Below are positions 51,124 to 59,815 of a stretch of DNA of 64,000 bases, piece after piece. Numbering within the stretch: position 1 is the stretch's first letter; each line of letters begins with the position of its first letter. Under the pieces are notes generated by a model, which searched no databases, had not been told where the DNA came from, and worked only from the letters and a program-made list of their open reading frames with translations. Origin of the DNA: Vibrio splendidus (GTDB taxonomy: Bacteria > Pseudomonadota > Gammaproteobacteria > Enterobacterales > Vibrionaceae); assembly GCF_003345295.1 (NCBI RefSeq), contig NZ_CP031055.1, forward strand, positions 3,457,947 to 3,521,946, in the 5' to 3' direction. A program made the position numbers and the translations under genes.

Positions 51124-51312
51124 CTAGCGGTAGGTCATGAAAGCGATAACGACGCCGGCAACCACAAGGCAACCGCCAATTCGACGCAGTTGCGTGTCTG
51201 GCTGTTGGCTTAATTGAGCAACCATGTTTCTCCAGCCATTGGGTGCAATCAAGGGCCCCAGCCCTTCAACGATAAGAACAAGCCCGATTGCGAGCCAGAT
51301 AGAATTAGACAT
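51124..51312 (-). CDS. DUF2065 family membrane protein (YjeT-like)
   Basis: 62 residues from ATG 51312. Two membrane spans (about 2-20 and 44-60), with 'EGLGPLIAPNGWRNMVAQL' between them and a short 'FMTYR' end, matching YjeT of E. coli, which also lies between hflC and purA. Function unknown. It is on the opposite strand from its neighbours here, unlike in E. coli. Confidence 0.88.
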   Translation of the reverse strand: MSNSIWLAIGLVLIVEGLGPLIAPNGWRNMVAQLSQQPDTQLRRIGGCLVVAGVVIAFMTYR

Positions 51313-51484
51313 GTTGCTGCCTTTTGCCTGTAAAAAGATAATAATATCAGCATCTTTACGGATCTTCGCGGTGTCATTGCAAATTTGCTTGTCGTTAGCT
51401 TTAACAATTATGAACAAAAAATGACTGCAAGAAATGTGATTCGGTGCTAGAATCCATTTTTAATTAGCAACAGAAATTGGAAAG

Positions 51485-52801
51485 ATGGGAAATAACGTAG
51501 TCGTTCTAGGCACCCAATGGGGTGATGAAGGTAAAGGTAAAATCGTTGACCTTTTAACTGAAGATGCAAAATACGTGGTTCGCTACCAAGGCGGTCACAA
51601 TGCAGGTCACACACTTGTAATTGACGGTGAAAAAACCGTTCTTCACTTAATTCCATCAGGTATCCTACGCAATAACGTTAAATGTGTTATTGGCAACGGT
51701 GTAGTATTATCGCCTGACGCACTTCTTAAAGAAATGAAACCTCTTGAAGATCGCGGTATCCCAGTACGTGAGCGTCTTTTCATCTCTGAAGCTTGTCCTC
51801 TAATTCTTCCGTACCACATTGCAATCGACAACGCGCGTGAAATCGCTCGTGGCGCTAAAGCTATCGGTACAACGGGTCGTGGTATCGGTCCTGCTTACGA
51901 AGATAAAGTTGCTCGTCGCGGTCTACGCGTTGGCGACCTTTTCGATAAAGAAGCATTTGCTGAGAAGCTAAAAGAAGTTATGGAATTCCACAACTTCCAA
52001 CTAGAGCACTTCTACAAAGCTGAAACAGTAAGCTACGAAGAAGTTCTTGAGCAAGCGATGAGCTACGCAGACATGTTAACTGCGATGGTTATCGACGTAA
52101 CTGACGAACTAGACGCAGCACGTAAGCGCGGCGATAAGATCATGTTCGAAGGTGCTCAAGGTACGCTACTAGATATCGACCACGGTACTTACCCATACGT
52201 AACGTCTTCTAACACGACTGCTGGTGGTGTTGCTGCAGGTTCTGGTTTTGGTCCTCGTCACATCGGTTACATCCTTGGTATTACTAAGGCTTACTGTACT
52301 CGTGTTGGTTCAGGTCCATTCCCAACTGAGCTATACGATGGCCTTGAAAAACAAGACCCAGTTGGTAAGCACCTAGGCGATGTTGGTCACGAGTTTGGCG
52401 CAACGACTGGTCGTCTACGCCGCACTGGTTGGTTCGATGCTGTTGCTATGCGTCGTGCAATCCAAATCAACTCTCTATCTGGTATCTGTCTAACTAAACT
52501 AGACGTTCTAGATGGCCTAGAAGAACTAAAAATCTGTACTGGTTACAAGATGAAAGATGGTTCTATCCTAGAAGTTTCTCCAATGGCTGCTGAGTCATTC
52601 GAAGAAGCGACGCCAATCTACGAAACAATGCCTGGTTGGTCTGAAAACACATTTGGTGCTAAATCTATCGACGCGCTTCCACAAGCTGCTCTAGATTACA
52701 TCAAGCGTATCGAAGACCTAACTGGCGTTCCAATTGATATCGTATCAACTGGCCCAGATCGTAACGAAACTATCATCAAGGTTCACCCATACGGCGCATA
52801 A
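51485..52801 (+). CDS. purA: Adenylosuccinate synthetase
   Basis: 438 residues. The phosphate loop 'WGDEGKGK' at residues 12-19, 'GGHNAGHTL' near 37-45, 'GTTGRGIGPAY' near 132 and 'STGPDRNETI' near 420 are diagnostic. It joins Asp to IMP with GTP, the first committed step to AMP. GGAAAG precedes the ATG. Codon use suggests high expression. Unlike in E. coli, nsrR does not follow; motX does, as in V. cholerae. Confidence 0.98.
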   Translation: MGNNVVVLGTQWGDEGKGKIVDLLTEDAKYVVRYQGGHNAGHTLVIDGEKTVLHLIPSGILRNNVKCVIGNGVVLSPDALLKEMKPLEDRGIPVRERLFISEACPLILPYHIAIDNAREIARGAKAIGTTGRGIGPAYEDKVARRGLRVGDLFDKEAFAEKLKEVMEFHNFQLEHFYKAETVSYEEVLEQAMSYADMLTAMVIDVTDELDAARKRGDKIMFEGAQGTLLDIDHGTYPYVTSSNTTAGGVAAGSGFGPRHIGYILGITKAYCTRVGSGPFPTELYDGLEKQDPVGKHLGDVGHEFGATTGRLRRTGWFDAVAMRRAIQINSLSGICLTKLDVLDGLEELKICTGYKMKDGSILEVSPMAAESFEEATPIYETMPGWSENTFGAKSIDALPQAALDYIKRIEDLTGVPIDIVSTGPDRNETIIKVHPYGA

Positions 52802-52831
52802 TGCCCGCTGAGTGATTACCAGGCACTAACC

Positions 52832-52883
52832 GTGCTGTGGTAATTAAAGTGCTTTGTTAATTAAAGTGCTCTGATAATGAAAT
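52832..52883. repeat. 17/18-bp imperfect tandem repeat (x3)
   Basis: Three units beginning GTGCT and ending AATTAAA or AATGAAA, between the purA stop and its terminator. Confidence 0.8.
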
Positions 52884-52892
52884 AGTTTTATA

Positions 52893-52921
52893 AAAGCCGA
52901 CTTTATTAAGTCGGCTTTTTA
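52893..52921 (+). terminator. Rho-independent terminator of purA
   Basis: AAAAGCCGACTT (52893-52904), loop TATT, AAGTCGGCTTTT (52909-52920), T tail. Confidence 0.95.
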
Positions 52922-53008
52922 ATACCTGCAATTTAGCCACGCACTCTTTGATGGTGATCTTTTAAGCGTCATCAGGCAAAATATTGCCCATTAGCGGCAA
53001 GTTTTGTC

Positions 53009-53035
53009 TAAAGCCGTCAGGGTTATTGCCGATAC
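53009..53035 (+). promoter_or_regulatory. Sigma-28 (FliA) promoter of motX
   Basis: TAAA (53009-53012), 15-bp spacer, GCCGATAC (53028-53035) matches the flagellar consensus TAAA-N15-GCCGATAA in all but the last base. It lies about 99 bp before the motX ATG. Upstream, 52922-53008 shows only a small TTGCC/GGCAA inverted repeat. Confidence 0.85.
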
Positions 53036-53133
53036 AGATATCATGGAAAGTGAAGTTCACCCTGTTTTGTGCGTGTAGAAATCCTCTGCGGCCCTCAATA
53101 GATAACTTTAGCGACAGATAATAGAGTGCAGGT

Positions 53134-53769
53134 ATGAAGCTACGAATTGTAGCAGCTTCATTAATAATGGCGCTGAGCTCACCCTTGAGTCATGCAAATT
53201 TGACTGACGTGGGAGAGCCCGTTCCAATATATACAGAAGCTGAACTGATTAATTTAATCGAGAATAATCAACATCTAGAGCGAGTGAAAGCTGATAAGTG
53301 CCAGTTAGTTGAAGATATCGTTGCTCGTGCGACGCGTATTAGCTTGCCTTCTTATGAGTTTTTATACGGTGATATGTTGGCTTGGGGCGTGTGTGTTCCA
53401 CAAGATGTCGAGCTTGGCATTTACTATATGGAAAACGCGGCGCATCAAGGTTTACCGGCTGCACTAGAGCAGCTAGGTCGTTATTATTCTCGTGGAACCT
53501 TGGTTCAACAAGACAAAGAGCGCGCGATTCCGTATTTACGTGAAGCGGCCTCTATGGGTAATCTAAGTGCAAGCATTCACTTAGCGGAACTCTTGCTGCG
53601 TGATTACGGTAGCCCGTTAGATTATGAAGATGCTTACCGCTGGTTATACAACTCGGTGACTGCGGATGATAGGCAACACAAACGCATCACCGTGCTTCGT
53701 AGCGGTCTGGAACAGAGAATGCCGGACAACATTATCGCTCGAGCAAAACGTCGAGACGTGTTCTGGTAA
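53134..53769 (+). CDS. motX: Sodium-driven polar flagellar motor protein MotX
   Basis: 211 residues, the exact length of Vibrio MotX. Signal peptide 1-21 (cleaved after 'SHA'), 'DVGEPVPIYTEAELI' next, two conserved Cys in the mature protein ('ADKCQLVEDI' and 'AWGVCVPQD'), then Sel1-like repeats ('GIYYMENAAHQGLPAALEQLG', 'AIPYLREAASMGNLSASIHLA', given as segments). MotX with MotY forms the T ring around the basal body and is needed for PomAB stator assembly. It has a sigma-28 promoter, so it is a late flagellar gene outside the flagellar clusters, next to purA as in V. cholerae. Confidence 0.95.
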   Translation: MKLRIVAASLIMALSSPLSHANLTDVGEPVPIYTEAELINLIENNQHLERVKADKCQLVEDIVARATRISLPSYEFLYGDMLAWGVCVPQDVELGIYYMENAAHQGLPAALEQLGRYYSRGTLVQQDKERAIPYLREAASMGNLSASIHLAELLLRDYGSPLDYEDAYRWLYNSVTADDRQHKRITVLRSGLEQRMPDNIIARAKRRDVFW

Positions 53770-53846
53770 GAGCGATTATTGAATGAGCGTTGATGATTAA
53801 TGACTGCACTCGTTAGCCATCTACTTGATATAGAAAGATATCGTAT

Positions 53847-53887
53847 TAAAAAGGCCTCGTAGGTAAATACCTATGAGGCCTTTTTTG
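53847..53887. terminator. Bidirectional terminator between motX and the amidohydrolase gene
   Basis: A long stem, AAAAAGGCCTCGTAGGTA with TACCTATGAGGCCTTTTTT (one mismatch), has T runs on both strands. Confidence 0.93.
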
Positions 53888-53923
53888 ATCTTAACGGTAA
53901 ACCGCTTATCTTACTCAGTGGCG

Positions 53924-55333
53924 TTACTTAACAACTTCACCAGATTCAATCACGGTTTCGCGAACGACTTTGGTGAAATCGAGTGCTTCTTGGCGAATCT
54001 TATCTTCATCGACTGTTAGCATGTCGCGGTCTTGCATGATGATCTTACCGTCAACGATGGTGTGGCGAACGTTACCCGAGTTAGCTGAGTAAACTAATGC
54101 CGAGTATGGGTTGTAGACTGGAACCATGTTTGGCGCTTTCGTATCGATCACTATGATGTCGGCGAGTTTACCGGCTTCAAGAGAACCGATTTTATCTTCC
54201 ATGTGTAGCGCTTTTGCTGCGCCCATTGTTGCCATGTCGATCACTTTGATCGGCGGCATTGCGGCACGATCTTTATTCACCAGCTTGTGAACTTTAGCGA
54301 CTTGGTTGAACTCATCAATGGTGCTCAGTGTGTTACCAGACATCGGGCCATCAGTACCTAAACCAATACGAACGTTTTCGTCATACATCTTAAGTGCAGG
54401 AGATACGCCTTTTGCTGACTTGATGTTAGCACTCATGTTGTGAGCCACACCCATATCCGATTTTTTCACCAGCTCGATATCATGATCGTCAACAAGGATC
54501 ATGTGTGCACCCACCAAGTTTTTGTTGAGTGCGCCAATGCTGTCCATGTATTGAACCGGTGATAGCCCATCTGAACGCTCGGCGATTTTCTCTTCTTCAC
54601 GGTGTGATTCTGCTAGGTGAATCATTACTGGTACATCGAGCTCTAGAGAGAGCTTAGAGATCTTCTGCAGTATCTCTGTGGTGTTGGTGTAAGGCGCGTG
54701 TGGTGCAAATGCGGGTGTGATACGCGGGTGGTCTTTGTATTCTTCAATGAAATTCAGCGCGTATTGGATGCCTTCTTCCGCGTTGGCAGCGTCTGCGACT
54801 GGGAACTTAATAACGGTTTCACCAAGAATGGCACGCATACCGATCTTATCGACAGTTTTCGCAACTTCATCTTCGAAGTAGTACATGTCGGCGTAAGTCG
54901 TGACACCGCCTTTTACCATCTCAACGTTACCGAGATTAGCGCCAATGCGTACCATGTCTCGCGATACCAGTTTCTTCTCTAGAGGGAAGATATAACGGTG
55001 AAGACGGTCAGGCACATCATCGGCCAACGAGCGGAAAACCGTCATCGATACGTGAGTATGAGTATTGATGAGACCTGGCATTACGATATCGCCATCCACG
55101 TCTAACACTTGTTTCGCTTGGTACTGCTTCTCTAGTGAAGCATCACCAACGGCAATGATTTTGTTGTCTTTTACGACAACAGTACCGCTCTCATAAACCG
55201 TTTTGTCTTGGTTCATGGTTAGAACCATCGCATCGGTAATCATCAAGTCAGCTTTTTCCATTGCTGAACTCGCAAATGGAAATAGAGCGAGGCTTGCCAT
55301 TGCTGAAGCCAATAGGGTGCGTTTTAGTTTCAT
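53924..55333 (-). CDS. Exported amidohydrolase (SAH/MTA-deaminase-like)
   Basis: 469 residues from ATG 55333, which opens a typical Sec signal peptide (basic 'MKLKR', hydrophobic core, 'FASSA' cleavage). The catalytic core has 'NTHTHVSMTVFRS' near residue 85 (His-x-His metal ligands), 'HLAESHREE' near 235, 'AHMILVDDHDI' and 'GLGTDGPMSGNTLSTIDE' near 325-342 (metal Asp). This is the MtaD/TrzA/SsnA-type amidohydrolase group that deaminates S-adenosylhomocysteine, methylthioadenosine, guanine or triazines. Most members are cytoplasmic; a signal peptide is unusual. A PurR-like box lies 59-74 bp upstream, suggesting a purine substrate. A longer start at 55390 has no ribosome site and would hide the signal. 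Confidence 0.85.
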   Translation of the reverse strand: MKLKRTLLASAMASLALFPFASSAMEKADLMITDAMVLTMNQDKTVYESGTVVVKDNKIIAVGDASLEKQYQAKQVLDVDGDIVMPGLINTHTHVSMTVFRSLADDVPDRLHRYIFPLEKKLVSRDMVRIGANLGNVEMVKGGVTTYADMYYFEDEVAKTVDKIGMRAILGETVIKFPVADAANAEEGIQYALNFIEEYKDHPRITPAFAPHAPYTNTTEILQKISKLSLELDVPVMIHLAESHREEEKIAERSDGLSPVQYMDSIGALNKNLVGAHMILVDDHDIELVKKSDMGVAHNMSANIKSAKGVSPALKMYDENVRIGLGTDGPMSGNTLSTIDEFNQVAKVHKLVNKDRAAMPPIKVIDMATMGAAKALHMEDKIGSLEAGKLADIIVIDTKAPNMVPVYNPYSALVYSANSGNVRHTIVDGKIIMQDRDMLTVDEDKIRQEALDFTKVVRETVIESGEVVK

Positions 55334-55391
55334 ATCAATACTCAGAACAGGAGTTGGTAAAGTGTCAGGATAATAGTGTATTTCATTCATG

Positions 55392-55407
55392 GCGCAAACG
55401 TTTGTTT
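55392..55407. promoter_or_regulatory. PurR-like box upstream of the amidohydrolase gene
   Basis: GCGCAAACGTTTGTTT matches 13 of 16 positions of the PurR consensus ACGCAAACGTTTGCGT, with a perfect central GCAAACGTTTG. A further CGTTTGC half-like sequence follows at 55411-55417. Confidence 0.65.
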
Positions 55408-55581
55408 TATCGTTTGCTTGAAATTTTGATGATAGTCCGCCTCTATGAAGCGATGTTTCACAAAGTGAAGATATGTATCAATCTTAGGTTATTTTAGGCT
55501 TTTCCAAAGCATATCTGTAGCTTACCCCTAGCATCAGATATACTAGGGGTATATACATTCCTTGCTTAAGCAGGCCCGCCT

Positions 55582-55617
55582 ATGTCAGAAAACACACCAA
55601 TGTCAGAAAACACGACA
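55582..55617. repeat. 18-bp tandem duplication at the rnr start codon
   Basis: ATGTCAGAAAACACACCA is repeated as ATGTCAGAAAACACGACA, two differences, so the start codon and first five codons are doubled. Confidence 0.95.
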
Positions 55618-58080
55618 GCGACAACCACTGTTGATCCTTTTGCCGACCGAGAGTCGAAAAATTACGAAAACCCAGTACCAAGCCGAGAGTTCATTATTTC
55701 GTTTCTAACAGACGCGAATATCCCAATGAACCGTAACGATCTATTCGAAGCTTTGGGTTTGGCTGGAGAGGAACAATATGAAGGGCTGCGTCGTCGTTTA
55801 CGTGCAATGGAACGTGATGGACAGCTTATCTTTACCCGTCGTCAGTGCTACGCATTGCCTGAGAAGATGGAATTGATTAAAGGCTATGTGATTGGTCATA
55901 AAGACGGTCATGGTTGGGTTCGCCCAGACGGCAGTGTGGGTAAAGACAATGATATCGTGTTGCCGCATCACCAGATGAAAACCATCATGCACGGTGATTA
56001 CGTACTGGCTCAGCCTACTGACAACAGTAAACGTGGTCGTCGTGAAGGTCGTTTGGTTCGTGTTCTTGAAGAGCGCAAAACCCCACTTGTTGGCCGCTTC
56101 TTTTTAGAATATGGCCATTCTTACGTGGTTGCTGATGATTCGCGTATTAGTCACGACATCCAGATCCCTACCGAGCATAAAGGCGGTGCTCGAATGGGTA
56201 ATGTGGTTGTGATTGAAATTACGGATCGTGGTGGTCGTTCTCGTAACATGATGGGTAAAGTGACCGAAGTTCTTGGTGAAAACATGGCTCCGGGTATGGA
56301 AACGCAGATCGCGATCCGTACTCACCAGATCCCACAAGAGTGGCCTGAAGCGGTAGATAAGCAAATCGTAAACCTCGGTGAGCACGTTCCTGAAGAAGCA
56401 AAAGAAGGACGTGTTGATCTACGCAAACTGCCATTGGTTACCATTGATGGCGAAGATGCGCGTGACTTCGATGATGCGGTTTACTGTGAAGCGAAGAAAG
56501 GCGGAGGCTGGCGCCTGTGGGTAGCGATTGCTGACGTAAGTTACTACGTTCGCCCAGACACTGCGCTAGACAAAGAAGCGATTAACCGTGGTAACTCGGT
56601 ATACTTCCCGTCACAAGTTGTGCCAATGCTGCCAGAAGTCCTTTCTAATGGCCTATGTTCATTGAACCCTCAAGTCGACCGTTTATGTATGGTGTGTGAG
56701 ATGACTATCTCAGACAAAGGTAAACTGTCAGGTTACAAGCACTACGAAGCGGTAATGAACTCTCATGCCCGTCTGACTTACAACAAAGTTGGCGCTATCT
56801 TAGATGGCAATGAAGAACTTCGTGAGCGTTACGAGCCTGAAGTACCACATCTTGAAGAGCTTCATAAGATGTACAAGGTACTTAAGAAAACGCGTGACGA
56901 ACGTGGTGCGATTGAGTTTGAAACGGTAGAAACTAAGTTTATCTTCAATGCGGATCGTAAGATTGACCGTATTGAGCCAGTCATCCGTAACGATGCACAC
57001 AAGATCATCGAAGAGTGTATGATTCTTGCGAATATCGCATCGGCGTCTTACGTAGAAAAAGCGAAAGAACCTGCACTGTACCGTGTTCACGATACTCCGG
57101 GAGAAGAGCGCTTAACGGGCTTTAAGAGCTTCCTGAGTGAGCTAGGTTTAACGCTGGAAGGTGGTCTGTCGCCATCACCAGTAGACTATGCACAACTGAT
57201 GCAACAGATTAATGAGCGTGAAGATCGTGAGTTAATCCAAACCATGCTACTGCGCTCGATGAAGCAAGCGGTATACAACGCGGACAACGCGGGTCACTTT
57301 GGTTTAGCTCTTAAACGCTATGCTCACTTTACCTCGCCAATTCGTCGTTACCCAGATTTGCTGTTGCACCGCGCGATTAAGTACCTTATTGCGAAAGAAG
57401 AAGGCCGTCAGAGTGAGCGTTGGACGCCAACGGGTGGTTACCACTACACTTTCGATGATATGGACTTCTACGGCGAGCAGTGTTCAATGACTGAGCGTCG
57501 TGCTGATGATGCTACGCGTGAAGTGAACGACTGGCTGAAGTGTGAGTACATGCAAGACCATGTCGGCGAAGTGATGGATGGCGTAATTGCTAACGTGACT
57601 GGCTTCGGCTTCTTTGTTCGTCTCACTGAACTGCACATTGATGGCTTGGTACATATCTCAGCGCTAGCGAATGATTACTACCAATTTGATGCTGTTGGTC
57701 AGCGTTTAGTCGGTGAAAGCTCAGGTAACATCTACCGCTTAGGTGATTCGGTTAAAGTGAAGGTTTCTGCGGTTAATCTAGAAACTCGCCAAATCGACTT
57801 TGATTTAGAAGACACCGATCGTCAGCCGCGTGGTAAAGGTAAAACGGCCAAGAAACGTGCAGCTGAAGCGATGAAAAAGGCGAAAAGCAAAAAGCGTTCA
57901 GCGGTGAAGAGTAATAAGCCGGGTGTACCTGCGACGCCTTTAGTTGAACCTACTAAGCGACCAGACGGTAGCTCTGAAAGTTCAGCTAAGAAGAAGTCAG
58001 CGAATAAAACCGGTGCTGCGAAGGCGCGAGCTAAGAAAAAGCGTACCGCAAGTCGTAAGCCAAAGGCTGATAAGTCTTAA
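55582..58080 (+). CDS. rnr: Exoribonuclease R
   Basis: 832 residues. Helix-turn-helix and two cold-shock-like domains in the N-terminal 250 residues, RNB catalytic domain with 'DGEDARDFDDAVY' near 291-303 (Asp ligands), 'HARLTYNKV' near 395 and 'FTSPIRRYPDL' near 583, an S1 domain near 665-735 ('GVIANVTGFGFFVRL'), and a Lys/Ala-rich tail. It degrades structured RNA 3' to 5'. The first 12 codons contain an 18-bp tandem duplication (MSENTP/MSENTT), so either ATG 55582 or 55600 may be used; neither has a clear ribosome site. Followed by rlmB as in E. coli. Confidence 0.96.
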   Translation: MSENTPMSENTTATTTVDPFADRESKNYENPVPSREFIISFLTDANIPMNRNDLFEALGLAGEEQYEGLRRRLRAMERDGQLIFTRRQCYALPEKMELIKGYVIGHKDGHGWVRPDGSVGKDNDIVLPHHQMKTIMHGDYVLAQPTDNSKRGRREGRLVRVLEERKTPLVGRFFLEYGHSYVVADDSRISHDIQIPTEHKGGARMGNVVVIEITDRGGRSRNMMGKVTEVLGENMAPGMETQIAIRTHQIPQEWPEAVDKQIVNLGEHVPEEAKEGRVDLRKLPLVTIDGEDARDFDDAVYCEAKKGGGWRLWVAIADVSYYVRPDTALDKEAINRGNSVYFPSQVVPMLPEVLSNGLCSLNPQVDRLCMVCEMTISDKGKLSGYKHYEAVMNSHARLTYNKVGAILDGNEELRERYEPEVPHLEELHKMYKVLKKTRDERGAIEFETVETKFIFNADRKIDRIEPVIRNDAHKIIEECMILANIASASYVEKAKEPALYRVHDTPGEERLTGFKSFLSELGLTLEGGLSPSPVDYAQLMQQINEREDRELIQTMLLRSMKQAVYNADNAGHFGLALKRYAHFTSPIRRYPDLLLHRAIKYLIAKEEGRQSERWTPTGGYHYTFDDMDFYGEQCSMTERRADDATREVNDWLKCEYMQDHVGEVMDGVIANVTGFGFFVRLTELHIDGLVHISALANDYYQFDAVGQRLVGESSGNIYRLGDSVKVKVSAVNLETRQIDFDLEDTDRQPRGKGKTAKKRAAEAMKKAKSKKRSAVKSNKPGVPATPLVEPTKRPDGSSESSAKKKSANKTGAAKARAKKKRTASRKPKADKS

Positions 58081-58130
58081 GTTATCGTTTTACAATGACA
58101 GCAAGGCTTAACGTCTAACGAATTTAAATG

Positions 58131-58162
58131 CGAGAGTATCAGGCGCAAGACGCATACTCTCG
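58131..58162. promoter_or_regulatory. Hairpin between rnr and rlmB
   Basis: CGAGAGTAT (58131-58139) pairs perfectly with ATACTCTCG (58154-58162) around a 14-base loop. No T run follows, so it is not a standard terminator. Confidence 0.6.
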
Positions 58163-58236
58163 AAATAAACAACACAGGGGTGGGTGCATCGGGTTTGATG
58201 TCATTCATCTCTGAGCAATAAGAGTAACCAGAGACA

Positions 58237-58977
58237 ATGAGTAACGAATTTATTTACGGTATTCACGCGGTGAAAGCCGTACTAGAAAAAGATCCAGCGC
58301 GCTTTATTGAAGCGTACGTGCTTAAAGGTCGTCAAGACGATCGTCTTCTTCCATTACTGAATCAACTGCAGCAATTTGGTGTGTCGATTCAACAAATGGG
58401 CCGTAAGCCGCTTGATGAAAAAGCACAGGGTGCAAATCACCAAGGTCTTATTGCTAAGGTGAAGCCTGCTAAGCAGCTTAATGAAACTCACCTAGACGAT
58501 ATCCTAGCGCAGCACGAACAGCCTCTGCTGTTGGTTCTAGATGGCGTAACAGACCCTCATAACCTAGGTGCTTGTCTACGTAACGCGGATGCTGCGGGTG
58601 TGGCGGCTGTTATCGTACCTAAAGATCGCTCTTCGCCGCTAACGGCAACCGTAAGCAAGGTAGCGTGTGGTGCGGCTGAAACCGTTCCTCTAGTGCGCGT
58701 AACCAACCTAGCCCGTACAATGCGCGCTCTACAAGAGCAAGGTGTATGGTTTGTGGGTACCGCAGGTGAAGCGACGCATGACATCTACCAAGCGAAGCTA
58801 ACGGGTCCTCTTGCGGTAGTTATGGGTGCAGAAGGTGACGGCATGCGTCGTTTAACGCGTGAAACCTGTGATGACCTAATTAAGATTCCAATGTCAGGCA
58901 GCGTGTCGAGCCTCAACGTTTCGGTAGCATCAGGCATCTGTCTGTTCGAAGCGGTACGTCAGCGCCTAGCTCAATAG
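58237..58977 (+). CDS. rlmB: 23S rRNA (guanosine-2'-O)-methyltransferase RlmB
   Basis: 246 residues. N-terminal substrate-binding domain ('FIYGIHAVKAVLEKDP'), then the SPOUT trefoil knot with motif 1 'DGVTDPHNLGACLRNADAAG' (near 108-127), motif 2 'VMGAEGDGMRRL' near 195 and motif 3 'IPMSGSVSSLNVSVASGI' near 217-234. It methylates G2251 of 23S rRNA at the 2'-hydroxyl. A terminator follows. Confidence 0.97.
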   Translation: MSNEFIYGIHAVKAVLEKDPARFIEAYVLKGRQDDRLLPLLNQLQQFGVSIQQMGRKPLDEKAQGANHQGLIAKVKPAKQLNETHLDDILAQHEQPLLLVLDGVTDPHNLGACLRNADAAGVAAVIVPKDRSSPLTATVSKVACGAAETVPLVRVTNLARTMRALQEQGVWFVGTAGEATHDIYQAKLTGPLAVVMGAEGDGMRRLTRETCDDLIKIPMSGSVSSLNVSVASGICLFEAVRQRLAQ

Positions 58978-59028
58978 CGTTAAGCTGAGTCAAAAGGCAG
59001 AACGACTCTAAGTCTATGAATTTATTAG

Positions 59029-59060
59029 CGCTCACCACTTGCTGGTGGGCGTTTCTTTTT
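59029..59060 (+). terminator. Rho-independent terminator of rlmB
   Basis: CGCTCACCA (59029-59037) pairs with TGGTGGGCG (59043-59051, one G-U pair), followed by TTTCTTTTT. Confidence 0.85.
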
Positions 59061-59142
59061 AGGCTGTTATGACGGAATCGTTTGGTTTGTCAGATGGCTA
59101 GATGGCGAAAGAAAAACTGTTTCATTATTAGCCAAATACCGC

Positions 59143-59169
59143 TTGCCAATACCGGGTTCTTTCTATAAT
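59143..59169 (+). promoter_or_regulatory. Likely promoter of the rpsF operon
   Basis: TTGCCA (59143-59148) and TATAAT (59164-59169) with a 15-bp spacer, shorter than ideal. Confidence 0.5.
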
Positions 59170-59211
59170 ATTTGCCGTCCTTAAAACTCGGTCATTTTTC
59201 TTTAGTTCCTT

Positions 59212-59245
59212 GCTTCCCTTGGACGACCGAGCCTTTCGTGGAAGC
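59212..59245 (+). promoter_or_regulatory. Probable S6:S18 autoregulatory hairpin in the rpsF leader
   Basis: GCTTCC (59212-59217) pairs with GGAAGC (59240-59245), enclosing an inner CTTGG-ACGA-CCGAG hairpin that presents CCGA. Bacterial rpsF leaders carry a hairpin bound by the S6:S18 complex that mimics its rRNA site and features a bulged CCG. The fit is by eye. Confidence 0.5.
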
Positions 59246-59269
59246 TAATAATCCGTAAGGAGCAACCAA

Positions 59270-59683
59270 ATGCGTCATTATGAAATCGTATTCATGGTTC
59301 ACCCTGATCAAAGCGAGCAAGTTGCTGGCATGATCGAGCGTTACACTGGTTCAATCACTGAAGCTGGCGGTACTATCCACCGTCTAGAAGACTGGGGCCG
59401 CCGTCAAATGGCTTACCCAATCAACAAACTTCACAAAGCTCACTACGTTCTTATGAACGTTGAAGCTGGCCAAGAAGTGATGGACGAGCTAGAAACTGCT
59501 TTCCGTTTTAACGATGCAGTTCTACGTAACATGATCATGCGCACTAAAGGCGCTGTGACTGAGCAATCTATCATGCTTAAGCAAAAAGAAGAGCGTGCAG
59601 AGCGTGCTCCTCGTCGTGATGACCGTGAAGAACGTGCACCACGTCGTGAAGAAGAAGCTAAGCCAGAAGCTGCTGCTGAGTAA
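59270..59683 (+). CDS. rpsF: 30S ribosomal protein S6
   Basis: 137 residues. 'MRHYEIVFMVHPDQSEQV' at the start and 'EDWGRRQMAYPINKLHKAHY' (residues 42-61) are canonical. The C-terminal tail is an Arg/Glu-rich repeat ('ERAPRRDDREERAPRREEE'), where E. coli S6 is polyglutamylated by RimK. S6 binds the central domain of 16S rRNA together with S18. AAGGAG precedes the ATG. rpsR follows after 132 bp without priB between. Confidence 0.97.
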   Translation: MRHYEIVFMVHPDQSEQVAGMIERYTGSITEAGGTIHRLEDWGRRQMAYPINKLHKAHYVLMNVEAGQEVMDELETAFRFNDAVLRNMIMRTKGAVTEQSIMLKQKEERAERAPRRDDREERAPRREEEAKPEAAAE

Positions 59684-59815
59684 TTCTTTTTTGGCCTTTT
59701 AGGTCATTAAATTTTATTCAACTCGTTTAGGTATTTTCACTACAAGCATTTGCTTACGCTTATTTATAAGCCTGTGTTAATACCGCATTATTAAATTTAG
59801 ATCAGGAGATAGCCC

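Noticed and set aside
51378..51387. PurR box upstream of purA (GCAAATTTGC)
   Set aside because: It lacks the central CG of the PurR consensus GCAAACGTTTGC, so it is probably a chance palindrome.
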